The notes below the pieces were generated by a model that was not told the DNA's origin, searched no databases, and saw only the letters and a list, made by a program, of their open reading frames with translations. DNA of 46,862 nt from Mycobacterium sp. E2733 (GTDB lineage Bacteria; Actinomycetota; Actinomycetes; Mycobacteriales; Mycobacteriaceae), in assembly GCF_001667585.1 (NCBI RefSeq), contig NZ_LZJZ01000132.1:1-46862 (forward strand). The letters run 5' to 3'. This document shows, piece by piece, positions 43,864 through 46,862 of this stretch. How positions within the stretch are numbered: the first letter of the stretch is position 1; the number at the start of each line of letters is the position of its first letter. Position numbers and translations under genes: made by a program.

Positions 43864-46862
43864 AAGGGTTGTCCTTTCTTTCGCCGCAGTGCGGCGCCTT
43901 GCCGCGCCGCCGCGCGTTGCTGAGCCCGGTTACGGACGCGGTCGTGCCGGTCGGCGGACCGATCCTCGACCAGTCCGAGCTGCCCCAGCAGATGGTCCGC
44001 GAGATCCTGTAACGACGCGCCCTGCAACAGCAAAGCCACCGGGGGCTCTATGCCGAAGTCGACACGGGCGGTGTTCCTGATACGCACGGCCATCAGGGAA
44101 TCCATTCCCGCCTCGGTCAGTGGCACGCGCAAATCGACGGCGGCGGGACCGGCGTGGCCCATGACCGCCGCGACGCGGGCACATAGGCGTTCGGTGACGA
44201 TGCGCCCGGCCTCGACGGGGTCGAGGTTCTGAAGCCCCTCCGGACCGGTCCAGCCACCGTCGTCGCCCGCCGTGGCCAGCTCCCCGATCACCTCGCTGAA
44301 GTAGCCGAGCTGGCGGATCTCGGGGAACGCGGCCAGCGCGCGATCCGGACGCAGCCTCGCAACGCCCGTGTGCACGCGGCCGCTGGCGACCACCGATTCG
44401 AGCGCTGCGATCCCCTCTGCCGGTGAGATCGGATCAACGGCGGCGTTCGGCAGCGAACGCGCAACACCGACGTCCGACCATGGGCCCCAATGGATTGCAG
44501 CAGCGGGAAGTCCTAGTGTGTGCCGCCACGACACCAGGGCGTCCAGCCACGCGTTCGCGGATGCGTAAGCGGTCTGCCCGGGGGAGCCCAACAGCGAAGC
44601 GGTGGAGGAGAACAGGAGCCACCAGTCGAGGGTCAGCCCGGCAGTCGCCTCGTGCAGTCGCAGCGCCCCGGCAGCTTTGGGCGCCCACACCCGGTCCAGG
44701 CTTTCCCTGCTCATGGCGATGAGCAGGCTGTCGTCGATAACCGCGGCCAAGTGCAGGACGCCGCGCAGTTGAAGACCGGTCGCTTGTGCGGCACCGACCA
44801 GGCGCTGGGCCACGTCGGGTGTGGCGATATCGCCTCGCACCACCTCGATCTCGCACCGGTCCTGCAATTCAGCGATGACCTTGAGTTGATCGTCTGACGG
44901 ACGGCTCCGGCCGTTGAGCACCACGCGCCGAGCGCCTCTATCGGCCAGCCAGCGCGCAACGGTCAGGCCGAGTCCGCCAAGGCCCCCGGTGACGATGTAT
45001 GCGCCGTCGCGCCGGATGACCGGGTCGCTTGCGCGCGTGGGGATGCCCGCGCGTGCGAGCCGTTCGATGAACCTGTGCCGCCCGCGCCACGCGATCACAT
45101 CGTCGGAACTTGGCGACGCCACCTCTGTCGTCATCGTCGACGCGGCGTCGGCGCCGCTGTCGAGATCGATCAGCGTGACGCCCAGTTCCGGATGCTCGTA
45201 CGCCAGGACCCGGATCAGGCCTCGCAGTGCGCCGATACGCGGCTGCCCGGGTTCGCCGTCGCGCACGACGAGGCCGTTGCGGCTCACCAGCCATACCCGC
45301 GGTGAGCGGCCGTGCCAGCCGCCGACCAGCGCACGAATTACGGAGGCTAGGAACCAAATCGAGTCGCGGGCGCTTTGGAGCGAGGCATGCGGATCGGTCA
45401 TGCCCCGCGGATCGTCGCCGATCAGGGCGACCACTCCAGTTGGTGGACTGTCGGGATCGGCCGACGCCTCGGCGAAGGCGGCCAGAACGGCGGACTCGTC
45501 GACGAGGCTGGCGGTGGTGACGCGGCGGGTCGGTGAGCGCCACTGGGCGGCGAATTCGTCCGCGGCCTTGGCATCGGTGTCGTCACTGAGAATGAGCCAG
45601 CTGCCCGCAGTACCGCTCGACGGGCTTTGCACCGCGATCGGAGCCTCAACCCACGTGGTCTCGAACAATTTGTTACTCAACGGTATAGGGACCGCTTCGC
45701 GTTCGATGCGGCGGAGGCGCACGCCCGTGATTTCGGCGGTCGGAATGCCCGCGTCGTCGGTCAAGGTGATGCTGCCGAGCACGCCCGCGCCGTCGTCATC
45801 GGAGTTGATCACTTTCGCGCGGCACCGGGCATGCCGGCCCGCTTCGCCGAACACCCGGATCGACTCGAACGAAACCGGCAACAACGTGCCGCCATCCGAT
45901 TCCGTGGCAGCGCGGCCGCCGGGCGCAGCGGTGAGGAGGCTTTGGAGCGCCGCGTCCAGCAGCACCGGATGAATCCGGCATTCGACGTACCGCGGTGCCT
46001 CGTCGGGGACCATGATCTCGGTTTCCGAGACACCCTCGGGCAGCTCAACGATCCGGGTCAACGCGGTGAAGGCCGGGCCACGGTGTTGCGCGGCGTAGAA
46101 GTCGGCCGGCGATCGGGCATCCCCCGGCGACTCGAGAAAGCGGCCACTGATGTCGCGGATAGCGGCATCCGTGCTGTCGAAGGATACGTCGACCTGAGCG
46201 ACCGCATGCCGGCACCAGTCGCCCGTCGATGACTGGGTGTGCACCTCGAGCCGAATGGTGTTGTCCACGTCGCGAATCAATTGCGTCGTCAGCGGCGTGT
46301 GGGATTCCAGCGGCAGCAGCTGCTCGATGCTCAGTCGGTTGATCGAGACTGCGTGAACCGGTACACCCAGGGCTTGTGTGGCGGCGGCCAAGCCGATCTC
46401 GGCGACCGCGGCGGTGGGCAGGACGGCTTGTCCGTGCACCCGATAATCGGCCAGCCACGGGATGACGTCGGTTCCAACGTCTGCCTGCCAGATATGCACC
46501 TGTCCCCCGGGCACTTCCGTGTGTCCGCCGAGCAGCGGATTGGTATCGCTCGCGGAGCAGGTCGCGGAGCGGTCCGGGATCGAAAAGGTGGAGTGCTGCC
46601 ACGGTGTGGTGGGGATCTCCGCGAAACGACCCCTACCGGCGTTGTTCGGCGCAACACCGAGCGCGGCAAGCTGCGCACGGAAGGAGAGCGTTTCGTCTTC
46701 GGCTCGATTGACCGTCGAGGCGACGAGCACCCGCTCCCCCGGCTTGACCGATTCCAGGGTCTGGGTGATGGCGGGGGTGAGGGGATTTTTGGACGGCCGC
46801 TTGGGCGCTGGCTGTAGCGTCCGGGCCTGGTGGTCCACCGCGGACGTGTGGGCATCGTGCTG
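43860..46862 (-). CDS. ppsD: PpsD-like polyketide synthase, DH-KR-ACP part (5' end cut)
   Basis: C-terminal 1000 residues of a modular polyketide synthase that continues beyond the right edge. Visible parts are the end of the AT-DH linker (IPTTPWQHSTF), a dehydratase-like domain, a ketoreductase (TGGLGGLG, VIDD, WAPKAAGAL, LLFSSTASLLGS, QTAYASAN, all active-site residues present) and an ACP (EAGMDSLMAV). In the dehydratase the first motif reads ADYRVHGQAVLPTAA; the Tyr (codon 46443-46445) replaces the catalytic His, while the second motif LLDAALQ keeps its Asp. No enoyl reductase is present, as in PpsD of M. tuberculosis, which uses a separate one. The assignment as PpsD rests on this order and on ppsE following. 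Confidence 0.88.
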   Translation of the reverse strand, partial: QHDAHTSAVDHQARTLQPAPKRPSKNPLTPAITQTLESVKPGERVLVASTVNRAEDETLSFRAQLAALGVAPNNAGRGRFAEIPTTPWQHSTFSIPDRSATCSASDTNPLLGGHTEVPGGQVHIWQADVGTDVIPWLADYRVHGQAVLPTAAVAEIGLAAATQALGVPVHAVSINRLSIEQLLPLESHTPLTTQLIRDVDNTIRLEVHTQSSTGDWCRHAVAQVDVSFDSTDAAIRDISGRFLESPGDARSPADFYAAQHRGPAFTALTRIVELPEGVSETEIMVPDEAPRYVECRIHPVLLDAALQSLLTAAPGGRAATESDGGTLLPVSFESIRVFGEAGRHARCRAKVINSDDDGAGVLGSITLTDDAGIPTAEITGVRLRRIEREAVPIPLSNKLFETTWVEAPIAVQSPSSGTAGSWLILSDDTDAKAADEFAAQWRSPTRRVTTASLVDESAVLAAFAEASADPDSPPTGVVALIGDDPRGMTDPHASLQSARDSIWFLASVIRALVGGWHGRSPRVWLVSRNGLVVRDGEPGQPRIGALRGLIRVLAYEHPELGVTLIDLDSGADAASTMTTEVASPSSDDVIAWRGRHRFIERLARAGIPTRASDPVIRRDGAYIVTGGLGGLGLTVARWLADRGARRVVLNGRSRPSDDQLKVIAELQDRCEIEVVRGDIATPDVAQRLVGAAQATGLQLRGVLHLAAVIDDSLLIAMSRESLDRVWAPKAAGALRLHEATAGLTLDWWLLFSSTASLLGSPGQTAYASANAWLDALVSWRHTLGLPAAAIHWGPWSDVGVARSLPNAAVDPISPAEGIAALESVVASGRVHTGVARLRPDRALAAFPEIRQLGYFSEVIGELATAGDDGGWTGPEGLQNLDPVEAGRIVTERLCARVAAVMGHAGPAAVDLRVPLTEAGMDSLMAVRIRNTARVDFGIEPPVALLLQGASLQDLADHLLGQLGLVEDRSADRHDRVRNRAQQRAAARQGAALRRKKGQPL

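Noticed and set aside
1..46862. tRNA, rRNA, CRISPR arrays, insertion sequences and prophage genes
   Set aside because: I looked for cloverleaf ends, spaced repeats, transposase or integrase motifs and saw none that hold up.

Overview
The window is chromosomal DNA of a slow-growing mycobacterium. From 1 to 27303 the genes and their order match the Mycobacterium tuberculosis Rv1836c to Rv1860 block in reverse: apa, modC, modB, modA, Rv1856c, Rv1855c, ndh, Rv1847, blaI, Rv1845c, gnd1, guaB1, Rv1842c, Rv1841c, glcB, Rv1836c. The species cannot be named from this sequence. The urease operon that lies between ndh and Rv1847 in M. tuberculosis is missing, so it is not a simple tuberculosis-complex segment.

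The conserved half carries several departures from the M. tuberculosis layout. Two large regulators with a class III cyclase domain and an NB-ARC ATPase lie between modA and modB and split the molybdate operon. A small secreted DUF4189 protein lies upstream of ndh. The mycobactin acyltransferase gene mbtK, with an IdeR-like box over its promoter, sits between guaB1 and the Rv1842c homologue. The blaI/Rv1847 intergenic region holds a near-consensus IdeR box, a -35/-10 pair and a strong hairpin in the arrangement expected for the iron-responsive small RNA MrsI. A 76-codon reading frame overlaps the start of the Rv1842c homologue.

At 27304 synteny with M. tuberculosis stops (Rv1835c, lipJ and gcvB do not follow). 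From 27312 to 32530 there is a mixed accessory block: a short-chain dehydrogenase, a LAL-type LuxR regulator, an alpha/beta hydrolase and a SRPBCC protein.

From 46862 down to 32556, all on the minus strand, lies the 3' part of a phthiocerol dimycocerosate (PDIM)-like lipid locus: the DH-KR-ACP end of a PpsD-like polyketide synthase, a PpsE-like synthase with a C-terminal condensation-like domain, the DrrA/DrrB/DrrC exporter and a PapA5-like acyltransferase. The first five are chained by 4-base stop/start overlaps or short gaps. The M. tuberculosis order ppsD-ppsE-drrA-drrB-drrC-papA5 is kept, but mas does not follow. Instead there is a TcmP/LCMT-type O-methyltransferase, a Baeyer-Villiger-type flavin monooxygenase and a small DoxX-like membrane protein. 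The PpsD-like dehydratase has Tyr where the catalytic His is expected, the PpsE-like acyltransferase carries a malonyl-type HAFH motif, and its condensation domain has lost its HH pair. Together these suggest an exported wax related to PDIM but chemically different, which is the best candidate here for an undescribed system. The promoter and first genes of this locus lie beyond the window.
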